Shown piece after piece: positions 54,523-62,960 of a DNA stretch of 64,000 bases. Every line of letters starts with the position of its first letter. Position 1 is the first letter of the stretch. The stretch is from Desulfovibrio desulfuricans. GTDB taxonomy: Bacteria; Desulfobacterota; Desulfovibrionia; Desulfovibrionales; Desulfovibrionaceae. Location: NCBI GenBank assembly GCA_015062205.1, contig SUVB01000011.1:22636-86635 (forward strand). The letters run 5' to 3'. Below the pieces are notes generated by a model. That model saw nothing but the letters and a program-made list of their open reading frames with translations. It made no database searches and was not told the DNA's origin. Position numbers and translations under genes: made by a program.

Positions 54523-54530
54523 GCCGTCCC

Positions 54531-55319
54531 ATGCCGCCCGGATGCACCGCGTGGGCGGTCCGCTTTCATGACGCCCTGGCATTTCTGACCCGCCTTGTTC
54601 CTCCGAGGGTCGGCGGCACGGGGGCCGATTTTGCAGCCGCAACATGCTGTTTTGCGCCTGTAGGCCTGTTGCTGGGCGGGGTACTGACCCTTGCGGCCTG
54701 GCTGGCGCACAGGGCAACGGCCCAAGCGCCCTTTGACGGCGCGCTTGCCGCCGCGCTGAGCGGCTGGGTCTGGCTGGCGCTGGATATCTGGGCCACACGG
54801 GGACTGCACTGGGACGGTCTGGCCGATCTGGGCGACGCCGCGGGTAGCGGCGCGTCGGGAGAGGGATTCAGGAACATCCTGCGGGACAGCCGGTTGGGCG
54901 CGTTCGGCGCGCTGCACCTCCTGCTGGCGTTCAGCGGGCAATGGCTGGCCGTCGCCGGGCATGCAGCGGCGGAACGCTGGCTGCTGCTGTTGCTTGCCCC
55001 GGCCTGGGGACGCGCGGCGGCCGTCTGGCTGGCGGCATGGACGCCCGCACGCGAAGATTCGGCGCTGGGCAGACTTACCTGTGAGGGAACCGGCCCCCGT
55101 CTGGGACGCGCCTATCTGGCGCTGGGCGCGGGCATGCTGGCCTTGCCGGCCTGCCTCGGGCTCTGCCCCCTCCGGCAGCTGCTCCTGGCAGGATTTGTCC
55201 AGTTTGCGCTGACGCGCCGCCTGCATTGCATGGCGCTGGCCCAGGGCGGCCTGTCGGGTGACTTTCTCGGCGCGTGCATCCAATGGAGCCAGCTCTGCTT
55301 CCTGCTGTGCACCTTGTGA
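54531..55319 (+). CDS. cobS: Adenosylcobinamide-GDP ribazoletransferase (cobalamin synthase)
   Basis: 262 residues with several membrane helices. CobS signatures: FLTRLVPP near the start, GLHWDGLADLGDAAG with the metal-binding acidic residues, and ILRDSRLGAFGALHLLLAF. Joins the lower ligand nucleotide to the corrin ring at the membrane. Starts 8 bases after rex, suggesting co-transcription, with no clear ribosome site of its own. cbiA lies 2 kb away on the other strand. Confidence 0.93.
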   Translation: MPPGCTAWAVRFHDALAFLTRLVPPRVGGTGADFAAATCCFAPVGLLLGGVLTLAAWLAHRATAQAPFDGALAAALSGWVWLALDIWATRGLHWDGLADLGDAAGSGASGEGFRNILRDSRLGAFGALHLLLAFSGQWLAVAGHAAAERWLLLLLAPAWGRAAAVWLAAWTPAREDSALGRLTCEGTGPRLGRAYLALGAGMLALPACLGLCPLRQLLLAGFVQFALTRRLHCMALAQGGLSGDFLGACIQWSQLCFLLCTL

Positions 55320-55395
55320 GCAGCGCTCCGGCACGGCACGGGGCAGTCGCCGCGTTTTCAGCCAACATACATCCGGCTACCGGAAGGAGGATGCC

Positions 55396-55974
55396 ATGGA
55401 CTTCAAGGCCCTTGTGGAAGAAGCCCGCACCTGCCGTCGTTTTTATGAAGACAGGCCCCTGAGCCTCAACGACCTGGAATGGCTTGTGGATTGCGCCCGC
55501 CTGACCCCCTCGGCCAGAAACGCGCAGGTGCTGCGTTTTATTGTGGTCGGGCCGGGGCAGACCTGCCGGGAACTGTTCTCCCTCACCCGCTGGGCCGGCG
55601 CACTGAAAGACTGGGGCGGGCCGTTTCCCGGAGAACGCCCCACAGGCTTTGTGGCCATCCTCACGCCGCAGGATGGCGGGGAGATGGTCGCCTACGATGT
55701 GGGCATCGCCGCCCAGACCATCCAGCTTGCTGCAACCAGCCGCAACTGGGGGTGCTGCATCATCTATTCCTTCGACCGTCAGAAGGTCCCCGCCCTGCTG
55801 CATGTGCCCGAAGGCATGAAGACGGCGCTGGTGCTGGGCCTGGGAGCGGCCAGGGAGCAGCGCGTCGTGGCCCCCATGCCCGCCGACGGCGGCACTGCAT
55901 ACTGGCGTGACGCGCAAGGCCTGCACCATGTGCCCAAGCGCGCGCTGGACGACCTGATCCTCGCCCGCTATTGA
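55396..55974 (+). CDS. Nitroreductase-family FMN protein
   Basis: 192 residues. Nitroreductase fold: RTCRRFYEDRPLSLNDLEWL with FMN-binding arginines, ARLTPSARNAQVLRFIVV, DVGIAAQTIQLAATSRNWGC and LVLGLGAAREQRVVAP. Uses NAD(P)H to reduce an unknown substrate. AAGGAGG sits before ATG 55396. The neighbour cobS might suggest a link with lower-ligand chemistry, but the oxygen-dependent BluB type is not expected in an anaerobe. Confidence 0.87.
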   Translation: MDFKALVEEARTCRRFYEDRPLSLNDLEWLVDCARLTPSARNAQVLRFIVVGPGQTCRELFSLTRWAGALKDWGGPFPGERPTGFVAILTPQDGGEMVAYDVGIAAQTIQLAATSRNWGCCIIYSFDRQKVPALLHVPEGMKTALVLGLGAAREQRVVAPMPADGGTAYWRDAQGLHHVPKRALDDLILARY

Positions 55975-55980
55975 CAACGC

Positions 55981-56009
55981 CGGGGGCGGCCGTGACGCGG
56001 CCGCCCCCG
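55981..56009. terminator. Hairpin between convergent genes
   Basis: Perfect 12-bp stem CGGGGGCGGCCG / CGGCCGCCCCCG with a 5-base loop, followed by ATTTGCTTC. Serves the nitroreductase and probably the opposing glycosyltransferase. Confidence 0.7.
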
Positions 56010-56016
56010 ATTTGCT

Positions 56017-57261
56017 TCACTGTCCCGATTCGTCCCTTGGCGCATACCTTGCGAGCCAGCCGTCAAACAGTTCGGCGAGCAGCATATCGCCTACGCCGAC
56101 AGCCATGCTGCGCGCCTGCCGGACCACCGCCGCATTGCCCGTCAGATCTGCCGTGCGCTCCTCGCGCAGCCGACGGAGCATTTCGGCGTCCGGCGGCCTG
56201 CCCAGGGCCGCGTGCAGCCGCAGTACCGCCGCATAGGTACGCTCCTCGGGGAACAGCCACCAGCAGCTCATAAGCAGGTCCAGCGCCTCCCCGGCCCTGC
56301 CCTGCTGTTCAAGCCAGTCCGCCAGCAGAAACCAGCCGTCGCGCCACAGGGGCTCCTTTTCCAGCAGCGTGCCGCACACCCTGGCATTGAAGGCGGGCCG
56401 GGTCACGGCGCTGTTCAACTCCTGCTGCCGGGCATCCGGCGCGCTCAGCCAGGAATCCAGCGTCGGGCCGAGACGCAGCCGGTAGCCGTCCCCGGCCGCC
56501 AGCAAATGCTGGTCAGGCCGCAATGCCCCGCGCCAGCGCTGGAAAAACAACTTGCCGTTGTCAATGTCATGCCGAAACCTGCCGGGAGTCTGACTGGCGT
56601 GGTGGTAGATGACGCTTCGGGCCTCGACCCGCAGTTTCAGGCCTCTGGCATGCAGGGCCAGACAAAGGTCCATATCTTCAAAGCCGTTGTGATAGTCTTC
56701 GCAAAAGCCCCCGCAGTCTGTGAAAACCTCCTTGCGCAGCATCATGGCCGCGCCGGTGATGGCCTTCAACTCGTGACTGCGGCGCGCCGGCGCAAAGGTT
56801 GCGGGCAGGCGCTCATACAGGTGGCCCACCCGACAGAACGGCGTCACAAAGATGCCGCAATGCTGGATCGTATCGTCCGGATAGAGCAGCAGCGGCCCCG
56901 CCGCGCCGACCCGCCCGTCGGCCATGACCTCGCGCAGGGGCGGCAGCCAGCCCGGGGTCGCCACCGTGTCGTTGTTCAAAAAGAACAGCAGGCCGCCTGT
57001 CGCTGCGGCGGCGCCCGCATTGCACCCCCTGGCGAAGCCCGCATTCTCCGTCATGCGCACGGCCCGGAATGACGGACCGAACAGGCTCGCGCCCAGATTT
57101 TCCAGCTCCGTGACCGTGGCGTCTGTGGAATGGTTGTCCACCACAATGACCTCCACGTCCTCCCCGGCTGTATGCTCAGCCAGGGCGTGCAGGCAGGCCG
57201 AGGTCATGTCCCAGAGATTCCAGACCGGAATGACAATGGAGACAAGAGGCACATCAGACAC
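56017..57261 (-). CDS. Family 2 glycosyltransferase
   Basis: 414 residues from GTG 57261, with GGGAGG 5 bases upstream. GT2 motifs: VSIVIPVWNLWDMTSACL, VIVVDNHSTDATV, ENAGFARGCNAGAAAATG, LLFFLNNDTVATPGWL (the metal-binding NDD-like triad) and the acceptor-region GFCEDYHNGFEDMDLCLALH. The C-terminal ~150 residues carry a helical, TPR-like stretch (LADWLEQQGRAGEALDLLM). Probably adds a sugar to a surface polymer or flagellin. Its start overlaps the end of cbiA by 8 bases, an unexpected partner. Confidence 0.87.
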   Translation of the reverse strand: MSDVPLVSIVIPVWNLWDMTSACLHALAEHTAGEDVEVIVVDNHSTDATVTELENLGASLFGPSFRAVRMTENAGFARGCNAGAAAATGGLLFFLNNDTVATPGWLPPLREVMADGRVGAAGPLLLYPDDTIQHCGIFVTPFCRVGHLYERLPATFAPARRSHELKAITGAAMMLRKEVFTDCGGFCEDYHNGFEDMDLCLALHARGLKLRVEARSVIYHHASQTPGRFRHDIDNGKLFFQRWRGALRPDQHLLAAGDGYRLRLGPTLDSWLSAPDARQQELNSAVTRPAFNARVCGTLLEKEPLWRDGWFLLADWLEQQGRAGEALDLLMSCWWLFPEERTYAAVLRLHAALGRPPDAEMLRRLREERTADLTGNAAVVRQARSMAVGVGDMLLAELFDGWLARYAPRDESGQ

Positions 57262-58816
57262 GGCGACCTCCCGAAACGGCGGCCGCAGCGAAGCGCCGTG
57301 CGGCCGCCGTGAAATTTTGCGCCCAGCAGGGCACGGCCGGGGCGAAAATGTGCGTGTACGACGCCCACACATTGCGGTGCAGCAGGCCGTCCAGCGCGGC
57401 CGGGGCATTGCCCTCCTCCGGCGGCAGCGCGCCCATGCCCCGCCCCTTGCACAGCCGCAGGGCATACCGCGGCGGCGCGCCCTGCCAACGGCAGCGCGAG
57501 TAGTGGAACTCGTGCCCCTTCAGCTCCAGCCCTTTCGGGAAATAGGGATTGTCGGCCGTCACCGTGCCGCGCACATAGCCCAGCCCCTGCGGCTTGCCGC
57601 AGAACTGCGCCGTCACGGGAAAGACGTTGCCCATGGGCCAGAGCCTGCCGTCGCGCTCAATGCCCCGCGCGAGCAGCATGAAGCCGCCGCACTCGGCATA
57701 GATGGGCATGCCGGCATCCGCCCAGGCCGCCAGCGCGCGCAGCTGCGGCGACGCGCTCAGGTCGGCCGCGCAGTCTTCGGGAAAGCCGCCGCCAAGGTAC
57801 AGGCCGTCCAGCGCGGGAACGGCGGCCTTCCCGCCAACTGCCGCGCCGCGCACGGCAGGCCATGCCTGCGCGCCGCCCACAAGCGCAAGGCGCACAAGTT
57901 CGGCCCCGGCGCGCTCCAGCGCTTCCAGATTCTCCTCATAGTAGAACCATAGCGCGCTGTCGCGCACATAGCCGATGCGCGGCCGGGGCACAGCATCCCC
58001 GTCCGGGGCGGGCACGGCATCCGGCGCGGGCCAGAACGGACCGGCCGCCTCCAGGGCCGGCGCGCCCCCTGCGGCCGCCAGCACCCTGTCCAGATCCACA
58101 TGCGCGGCCGCCAGAGCTCCCAGCCTATCCAGCGTCGCCCGGGCTTCCGGCGCGAGTCCGACCCCGGCAGAGGCAATGCCCATATGCCGTTCCGGCAGCG
58201 GGTTTTCCGCCAGGCGCGGCAGCGCTCCCAGCACGGGAACATCCGTATAGGCTTCCAGCGCGCGACGCAACAGGCCTTCGTGCCGGGCAGACCCCACCTG
58301 GTTGAGCACCACCCCGGCAAAGTGCAGGCCCGGCTCAAAGCTGAGCACGCCGCGCACCAGCGCCGCCGCCGTGCGCGTCATCTTGGTGCAGTCCACACTG
58401 AGCAGAATCGGGCATTCCAGCACGCGCGCCAGCGCCGCCGTGGAGCAGGAACCCGCCGCGTCCATGCCGTCAAACAGTCCCCGGTTGCCCTCCAGCAGGG
58501 CCAGCACGGCTTCCGCCCTGTGCGCCGCGACGCGCTGCAGGACATGCAGGAACTGCGCCCGCAACCGCTCGGGGGGCAGCATGAAAGGATCAAGGTTGCT
58601 GGCCGGACGCCCGGCCGCCAGCGAAAGCCAGGCGGCGTCGATGTAGTCCGGCCCTTTTTTGAAAGGCTGCACTGCAAGCCCGCGTGCGCCGAAAGCCTGC
58701 GCCAGCCCCAGCGCGAGCAGCGTTTTGCCGCCGCCGCCGGACAGGGCGGAAACGCACAGCCGGGGCATGCGCGCGGGCTCCCTTGCGGTGAGGACTGGCG
58801 CGGTATCTTCAGGCAT
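57254..58816 (-). CDS. cbiA: Cobyrinate a,c-diamide synthase
   Basis: 520 residues. N-terminal nucleotide-binding loop SALSGGGGKTLLALGLAQAF, then FKKGPDYIDAAWLSLAAGRP, LLEGNRGLFDGMDAAGSCS and LSVDCTKMTRTAAALVRG. C-terminal class I glutamine amidotransferase domain: LYLGGGFPEDCAADLSASP, PIYAECGGFMLLARGI with the nucleophilic cysteine, and ELKGHEFHYSR with the catalytic histidine. Amidates cobyrinate side chains a and c with ATP and glutamine. Anaerobes use the CbiA form; the aerobic name is cobB. Eighteen bases after the AICAR transformylase gene. Confidence 0.94.
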   Translation of the reverse strand: MPEDTAPVLTAREPARMPRLCVSALSGGGGKTLLALGLAQAFGARGLAVQPFKKGPDYIDAAWLSLAAGRPASNLDPFMLPPERLRAQFLHVLQRVAAHRAEAVLALLEGNRGLFDGMDAAGSCSTAALARVLECPILLSVDCTKMTRTAAALVRGVLSFEPGLHFAGVVLNQVGSARHEGLLRRALEAYTDVPVLGALPRLAENPLPERHMGIASAGVGLAPEARATLDRLGALAAAHVDLDRVLAAAGGAPALEAAGPFWPAPDAVPAPDGDAVPRPRIGYVRDSALWFYYEENLEALERAGAELVRLALVGGAQAWPAVRGAAVGGKAAVPALDGLYLGGGFPEDCAADLSASPQLRALAAWADAGMPIYAECGGFMLLARGIERDGRLWPMGNVFPVTAQFCGKPQGLGYVRGTVTADNPYFPKGLELKGHEFHYSRCRWQGAPPRYALRLCKGRGMGALPPEEGNAPAALDGLLHRNVWASYTHIFAPAVPCWAQNFTAAARRFAAAAVSGGRRV

Positions 58817-58833
58817 GGGCGTACGGCGCGGAA

Positions 58834-60111
58834 TCAGTGCTTGAACGAGCGCTGGCCGGTAAACACCATGGCCGCCTGCGGCTGCGCCTCGTTGCAGGCC
58901 ATGATCACCTCGGCGTCACGCAGAGAGCCGCCGGGCTGGGCTATGGCTGAAACGCCCTGGGCCACGGCCACATCCACGCCGTCGCGGAAGGGGAAGAAGC
59001 CGTCGGACACCAGCCGCGAGCCCGCAAGCCCGCCGTGGGCCTCCCGCGTGCGGGCCTCAATATCCGCCAGTTTGTCGGCCATGCCCTTGTCTTCCGCAGC
59101 CTTCTGCTGCAACTCGTAGAGGGAAAGCCCCAGCTCGCGGAAGGCCAGCGCGTCGGCATACTTGGTATGCGCCTTGTGGATGGCCAGCTCGACGCAACCC
59201 ACGCGGTCCTGCTCGCCCGTGCCGATGGCCAGGGTGGCGCCGTCGCGCGCAAAAATGACGGAGTTGGAGGTCACGCCCGACTCTACGGCCCAGGCAAAAC
59301 GCAGGTCTGCCAGCTCCTCCCGGTTCGGCGCGCGCGCGGATACGGAAACGCCGTCCCTGGTGGTCGCCGTGGCGGGCAGAAAATCCTTGTCTTCCAGAAT
59401 GCGGTTCACAAAGGATTTTTGCACAATAATGCCGCCGTCAGCCAGGCATTTGATGTCCAGAAAGGCCGAGGCGGTCAGTTCTTCCAGGCGGCCCAAGCCG
59501 GGCAGCTCCATGATGCGCAGATTCTTGCGGCTCTTGAGAATCCCGACCGCCCCCTCCTCGAAGGACGGAGCCGCCACCACCTCAAAATAATTGGCGGCCA
59601 CCATTTCCGCCGCCTCACGGCTGAAAGGGCGGTTGACCACCACGGCTCCGCCGAAGGCGGCAATGCGGTCGCACCAGAAGGCCTTGTCCAGGGCGGCGGC
59701 CACACCGTCGGCACTCCAGGCCGCGCCGCTGGGATTGTTGTGTTTCAGGATAACGGCGGCCGGGCGTTCGGTGAGGTACTGCAGGATATTGGCGCCGTTG
59801 TCCACATCCGTCAGATTGGTCTTGCCGGGGTGTTTGCCGGCCTGAAGCATCTGGGCTTCCGTCAGGGCGGAGACGATGCCGTTGCCCGGTCCGCGCCAGC
59901 GCAGCCCGCCGCAGGTCAGCGCGCCTTCCTCCAGGGCGTAGAGCGCAGCCGGCTGATCGGGGTTTTCGCCGTAGCGCAGGCCCTTCTCCTCATTGTCCAG
60001 CGTCCAGACGCGCTTCCGGTACACAAGTTTTTCATCGCCCAGAATGATGGTCATGGTGTCAGGGAACGCGTCCTTGCGGACGGTGGAGTACATGGACTTG
60101 AGATCCGACAT
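58834..60111 (-). CDS. AICAR transformylase domain protein (PurH without cyclohydrolase domain)
   Basis: 425 residues. It has the AICAR formyltransferase part of PurH: LRYGENPDQPAALY, NLTDVDNGANILQYL, AVILKHNNPSGAAWS with the catalytic KHxNP region, and SDGFFPFRDGVDVAVAQGV followed by SAIAQPGGSLRDAEVI. The N-terminal IMP cyclohydrolase domain of normal PurH (about 200 residues) is absent, so IMP closure must be done elsewhere. Start MSDLKSM with GGAGG upstream; in-frame ATG at 60168 lacks one. Transfers a formyl group from formyltetrahydrofolate in purine synthesis. Confidence 0.92.
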   Translation of the reverse strand: MSDLKSMYSTVRKDAFPDTMTIILGDEKLVYRKRVWTLDNEEKGLRYGENPDQPAALYALEEGALTCGGLRWRGPGNGIVSALTEAQMLQAGKHPGKTNLTDVDNGANILQYLTERPAAVILKHNNPSGAAWSADGVAAALDKAFWCDRIAAFGGAVVVNRPFSREAAEMVAANYFEVVAAPSFEEGAVGILKSRKNLRIMELPGLGRLEELTASAFLDIKCLADGGIIVQKSFVNRILEDKDFLPATATTRDGVSVSARAPNREELADLRFAWAVESGVTSNSVIFARDGATLAIGTGEQDRVGCVELAIHKAHTKYADALAFRELGLSLYELQQKAAEDKGMADKLADIEARTREAHGGLAGSRLVSDGFFPFRDGVDVAVAQGVSAIAQPGGSLRDAEVIMACNEAQPQAAMVFTGQRSFKH

Positions 60112-60585
60112 GTGCGCCTCCGGGGTTCTGCGGATAGGAACGGGTAGGGAAGGCCATGTGTAGCACAAAATGCCGCGGACAACCAGCCCCCGCCGGGAGC
60201 GAGGCTTTCCCCCTGGCTGCGATACGCGTCCGACACTGCGTTGCGTGGACCAGTTTGGACAATGCCATGATATTTTGCACTATATCCAAGGAGCGGATGA
60301 CGATGCGCACCCGTCGCCGGGAACAACAATGGTGGGGGGCGCATAATAAACTTGTGCCATTGGTCACCCAATGGTCACCCAAACTGGAAAGAGGATACGC
60401 GGAATTTCCGTGTATCCTCTTGAAATCTACTGGTGCCCCGGCGAAGATGCAAATACTGCATCTATCTTATTGAAATTACTAGCGCAAGAAAGTTTAAAAA
60501 ATCATCGTTACCAGCAATTTTACCAGCAATTCAAAAAAGTGCCGCCTCCTCCATCCACTTGGCAACGGCCATCGCGCACGGTAGA
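60112..60585. other. Intergenic region with tandem and inverted repeats
   Basis: No gene is supported. Contents: CCATTGG-TCAC-CCAATGG inverted repeat (60357-60374); two tandem copies of TGGTCACCCAA (60361-60382); a 16-bp-stem hairpin AAGAGGATACGCGGAA / TTCCGTGTATCCTCTT with one G-T pair (60389-60421); and a 12-base-period repeat of TACCAGCAATT (60509-60531). GC content falls from here rightward. The purH promoter should also be here but was not identified. Confidence 0.6.
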
Positions 60586-61239
60586 ATGGCTGTCATGAAG
60601 CACGGAGAATTTTACCCTCTTTCGGAGTGCCTGTCCATCTGGGCGGTCATCAAGCGCTGGCCGCACACCCCCCTCTATGAAATCGAGCGGCTCATCAACG
60701 ACCCTGACGGTCTGACGCCGTACGAGATCGAGATCCCGTCGAGCGGAACGCCCGACAAGGAGACGATGTATCTGCATCCCATGCGGCGCGGAGAGCTGCG
60801 CTTCGTCAGAGTGCATGAATTCCATCAGGAAGTTCGCGACGCGCGCAACCGCCCGGTGGCATCGGACTGCGGCAAAGAGACGGTCGACGAAAACGGCGAC
60901 CCCATGCTGGTGGACTACCTCTGGTTTCTCCTCGGCGATGTCCTGCGTCTCGAGAAGGAGAATCCTGACTACATCAAGGCGATTCAGCAGTGCGGCAGGC
61001 GCGAGCCTGCCGTGACGCCGCCGAGGCCGGCGCAGGCCGAGCCCGCCCTTTCCGCAGGGCGAATGCTGCACGCCAAGGAGGCCGCCGCGATGCTCGGCTG
61101 CTCGAAGTCTCATTTCTGGGCGCTCGCCCAACGGGGCGAGATCCCGAAAGGAATCAGATTATCCGCTAAATCCACCGTCTGGCACGAGGAGGACATCATG
61201 GCGTATGTCCGGCGGCACGAGACAACGGCAAGGCCATGA
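60586..61239 (+). CDS. AlpA-domain DNA-binding protein of a mobile element
   Basis: About 217 residues (alternative ATG at 60595); no convincing ribosome site. Residues 1-~140 (HGEFYPLSECLSIWAVIKRW, YLHPMRRGELRFVRVHEFHQ) are not recognised. The C-terminal ~60 residues form an AlpA/excisionase-type helix-turn-helix: MLHAKEAAAMLGCSKSHFWA then RGEIPKGIRLSAKSTVWHEE. AlpA-type proteins regulate integrases in prophages and islands. It is flanked by repeats on the left and by other mobile remnants on the right. Confidence 0.65.
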   Translation: MAVMKHGEFYPLSECLSIWAVIKRWPHTPLYEIERLINDPDGLTPYEIEIPSSGTPDKETMYLHPMRRGELRFVRVHEFHQEVRDARNRPVASDCGKETVDENGDPMLVDYLWFLLGDVLRLEKENPDYIKAIQQCGRREPAVTPPRPAQAEPALSAGRMLHAKEAAAMLGCSKSHFWALAQRGEIPKGIRLSAKSTVWHEEDIMAYVRRHETTARP

Positions 61240-61350
61240 CGCCCGTCTGAAAGAAGCCATAGCCAGGCGGGCGCCAGCCCGCATCGTAGGGAGTCAAGGG
61301 GGGAGGTGTCCATATTGCTCAAAAAATACGGAGCTGATAAGATCAATAAA

Positions 61351-61378
61351 TTGACTTATAAAATCATATAGATATGTA
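61351..61378 (+). promoter_or_regulatory. Candidate promoter of the diguanylate cyclase
   Basis: TTGACT, 16 bases, TATGTA in a very AT-rich 190-base gap, about 50 bases before the start at 61429. Confidence 0.45.
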
Positions 61379-61428
61379 AATGTCGTGAGTGTTACAACAA
61401 ATTTTTTTATAAAATCAAGGTGAACTTT

Positions 61429-62865
61429 ATGCGATTCACTCATTTCATGCGTGACATGATTTGGCTTATTTTGGGCGTTCTCGTCACTGCCATTTGCATC
61501 TTCTCTGTTTCAAATAATTTTATGACAAAAGGTTTTGATGCATCATTTCAAAAAGAAATCACGACAATACGCACTATTGTTGATGATATGATTGACAAAA
61601 AAAAGTCAATGTTTCTCTTAGAGGCGAGTCAATTTTCAATTTCTCGTGACTTGGATAAGTTATTTTTGAAACATGATTTCAGTTCATTACAGCATATCAC
61701 AAAAAATGCTATGTTGCAATGTAATGCAAATATAGCTATTATTGTTGATATTAATGGCAATGTTCTATGCCGTGGGCATTCCAATCAATATGGAGATACC
61801 ATATATGAATCAGCAATTATAAAAAATGCGCTGTCTGGAAAATCACTAGTAGATATTGTTCATTTAAAAAATTATGGCTTATCAGTGCTAGCTGTATCTC
61901 CAATATTTATTGATAAAAAACTCGTTGGTGCGATTGCATTCGGTGAAGCATTTCAAAAGCATGCTTTCGTGGACGAGGTGAACCGGCTGACCGGTTTTGA
62001 CATGACCATATTTGAAAAGAAAAAGCGACTTTCGACCACAATCGTCCGTGATGGCAAGCGTGCCGTTGACACTGACATCGAGAATTCCGATATCGTTGCC
62101 ACGGTGCTTGAGAGAGGTCGTTCCTATACTGCCGACGCGAACATTTTGGGCCATGCGTACAAGACTGTCTACTGGCCAATACGGGACTCAAGTGGCGTCA
62201 TACACGGCATGTGGTTTCTTGGAATGGAAGTGGATGACGTGCAGCGAACCATAACGAGCGTCGCCCTGTCCTGTCTTGTCGCGACTCTTATCATAGCTGC
62301 CGTCTTGAGTCTTCTGGGCGGCGCATACATACATTCACTTTTTAAGCCCCTGCACAACAGCGCCTACGTGGACAAGCTGACAGGCGCAAGTAATAGAGCC
62401 GGTTTTGAAAATGAAATAGAGCGAATATTCGCTAACGGATGCAGGCCTGGCTGCCTTTTTCTCATTGACCTTGACAACTTTAAAACGCTAAACGACACAC
62501 TGGGGCATCCCGTCGGCGATGAATGCCTCAAGCGAACCGGCAGTGTTTTGAGGGAAACCTTCAGAAAGACGGATTTGGTGGCACGACTCGGGGGCGATGA
62601 ATTTGTTGTTTATTCACCAAACTTGGATTCAAAAGATGTTATTGAAGACAAACTCAGGGGCCTTCTGCATGGGTTAACGCAGGAATATTCGGCGGGTTCA
62701 GGAACAAGAGTGACTGTCACGGCCAGCATCGGTGTCGCCATAAGCCATGATGACAGTGCGGATTACAAAAGGATGTATACGACTGCAGATGCGGCATTAT
62801 ATACCTCAAAGAAAAATGGTAGAAATTGTTTTAACATTATGCATGCTTCAAAAGATGACTTATAA
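61429..62865 (+). CDS. Membrane-bound diguanylate cyclase with periplasmic Cache-like sensor
   Basis: 478 residues from ATG 61429 (AAGGTG 7 bases upstream; GTG at 61420 possible). One helix near the N-terminus (WLILGVLVTAICIFSVSNNF), a periplasmic Cache-like sensor region (IAIIVDINGNVLCRGHSNQY, SVLAVSPIFIDKKLVGAIAF), a second helix (CLVATLIIAAVLSLLGGAYI) and a GGDEF domain with DKLTGASNRAGFE, LDNFKTLNDTLGHPVGDE and ARLGGDEFVVYS. The intact GGDEF predicts c-di-GMP synthesis. The first third, to about 61930, is much more AT-rich than the rest, suggesting a mosaic or transferred gene. Confidence 0.9.
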   Translation: MRFTHFMRDMIWLILGVLVTAICIFSVSNNFMTKGFDASFQKEITTIRTIVDDMIDKKKSMFLLEASQFSISRDLDKLFLKHDFSSLQHITKNAMLQCNANIAIIVDINGNVLCRGHSNQYGDTIYESAIIKNALSGKSLVDIVHLKNYGLSVLAVSPIFIDKKLVGAIAFGEAFQKHAFVDEVNRLTGFDMTIFEKKKRLSTTIVRDGKRAVDTDIENSDIVATVLERGRSYTADANILGHAYKTVYWPIRDSSGVIHGMWFLGMEVDDVQRTITSVALSCLVATLIIAAVLSLLGGAYIHSLFKPLHNSAYVDKLTGASNRAGFENEIERIFANGCRPGCLFLIDLDNFKTLNDTLGHPVGDECLKRTGSVLRETFRKTDLVARLGGDEFVVYSPNLDSKDVIEDKLRGLLHGLTQEYSAGSGTRVTVTASIGVAISHDDSADYKRMYTTADAALYTSKKNGRNCFNIMHASKDDL

Positions 62866-62920
62866 TATATCTCAAAAAAAGTAATACAGCCATTTAAAAT
62901 GTATTGATGTAGTGATTATG

Positions 62921-62946
62921 GGCCTGTAACGGAATTTGTGTAAACC
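62921..62946. mobile_element. Possible IS256-family terminus
   Basis: GGCCTGTAACGGAATTTGTG followed by TAAACC resembles the terminal inverted repeats of IS256-family elements. No transposase of that family is present and no partner repeat was found; a weak call. Confidence 0.3.
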
Positions 62947-62960
62947 TCCGAACAGGGTAA

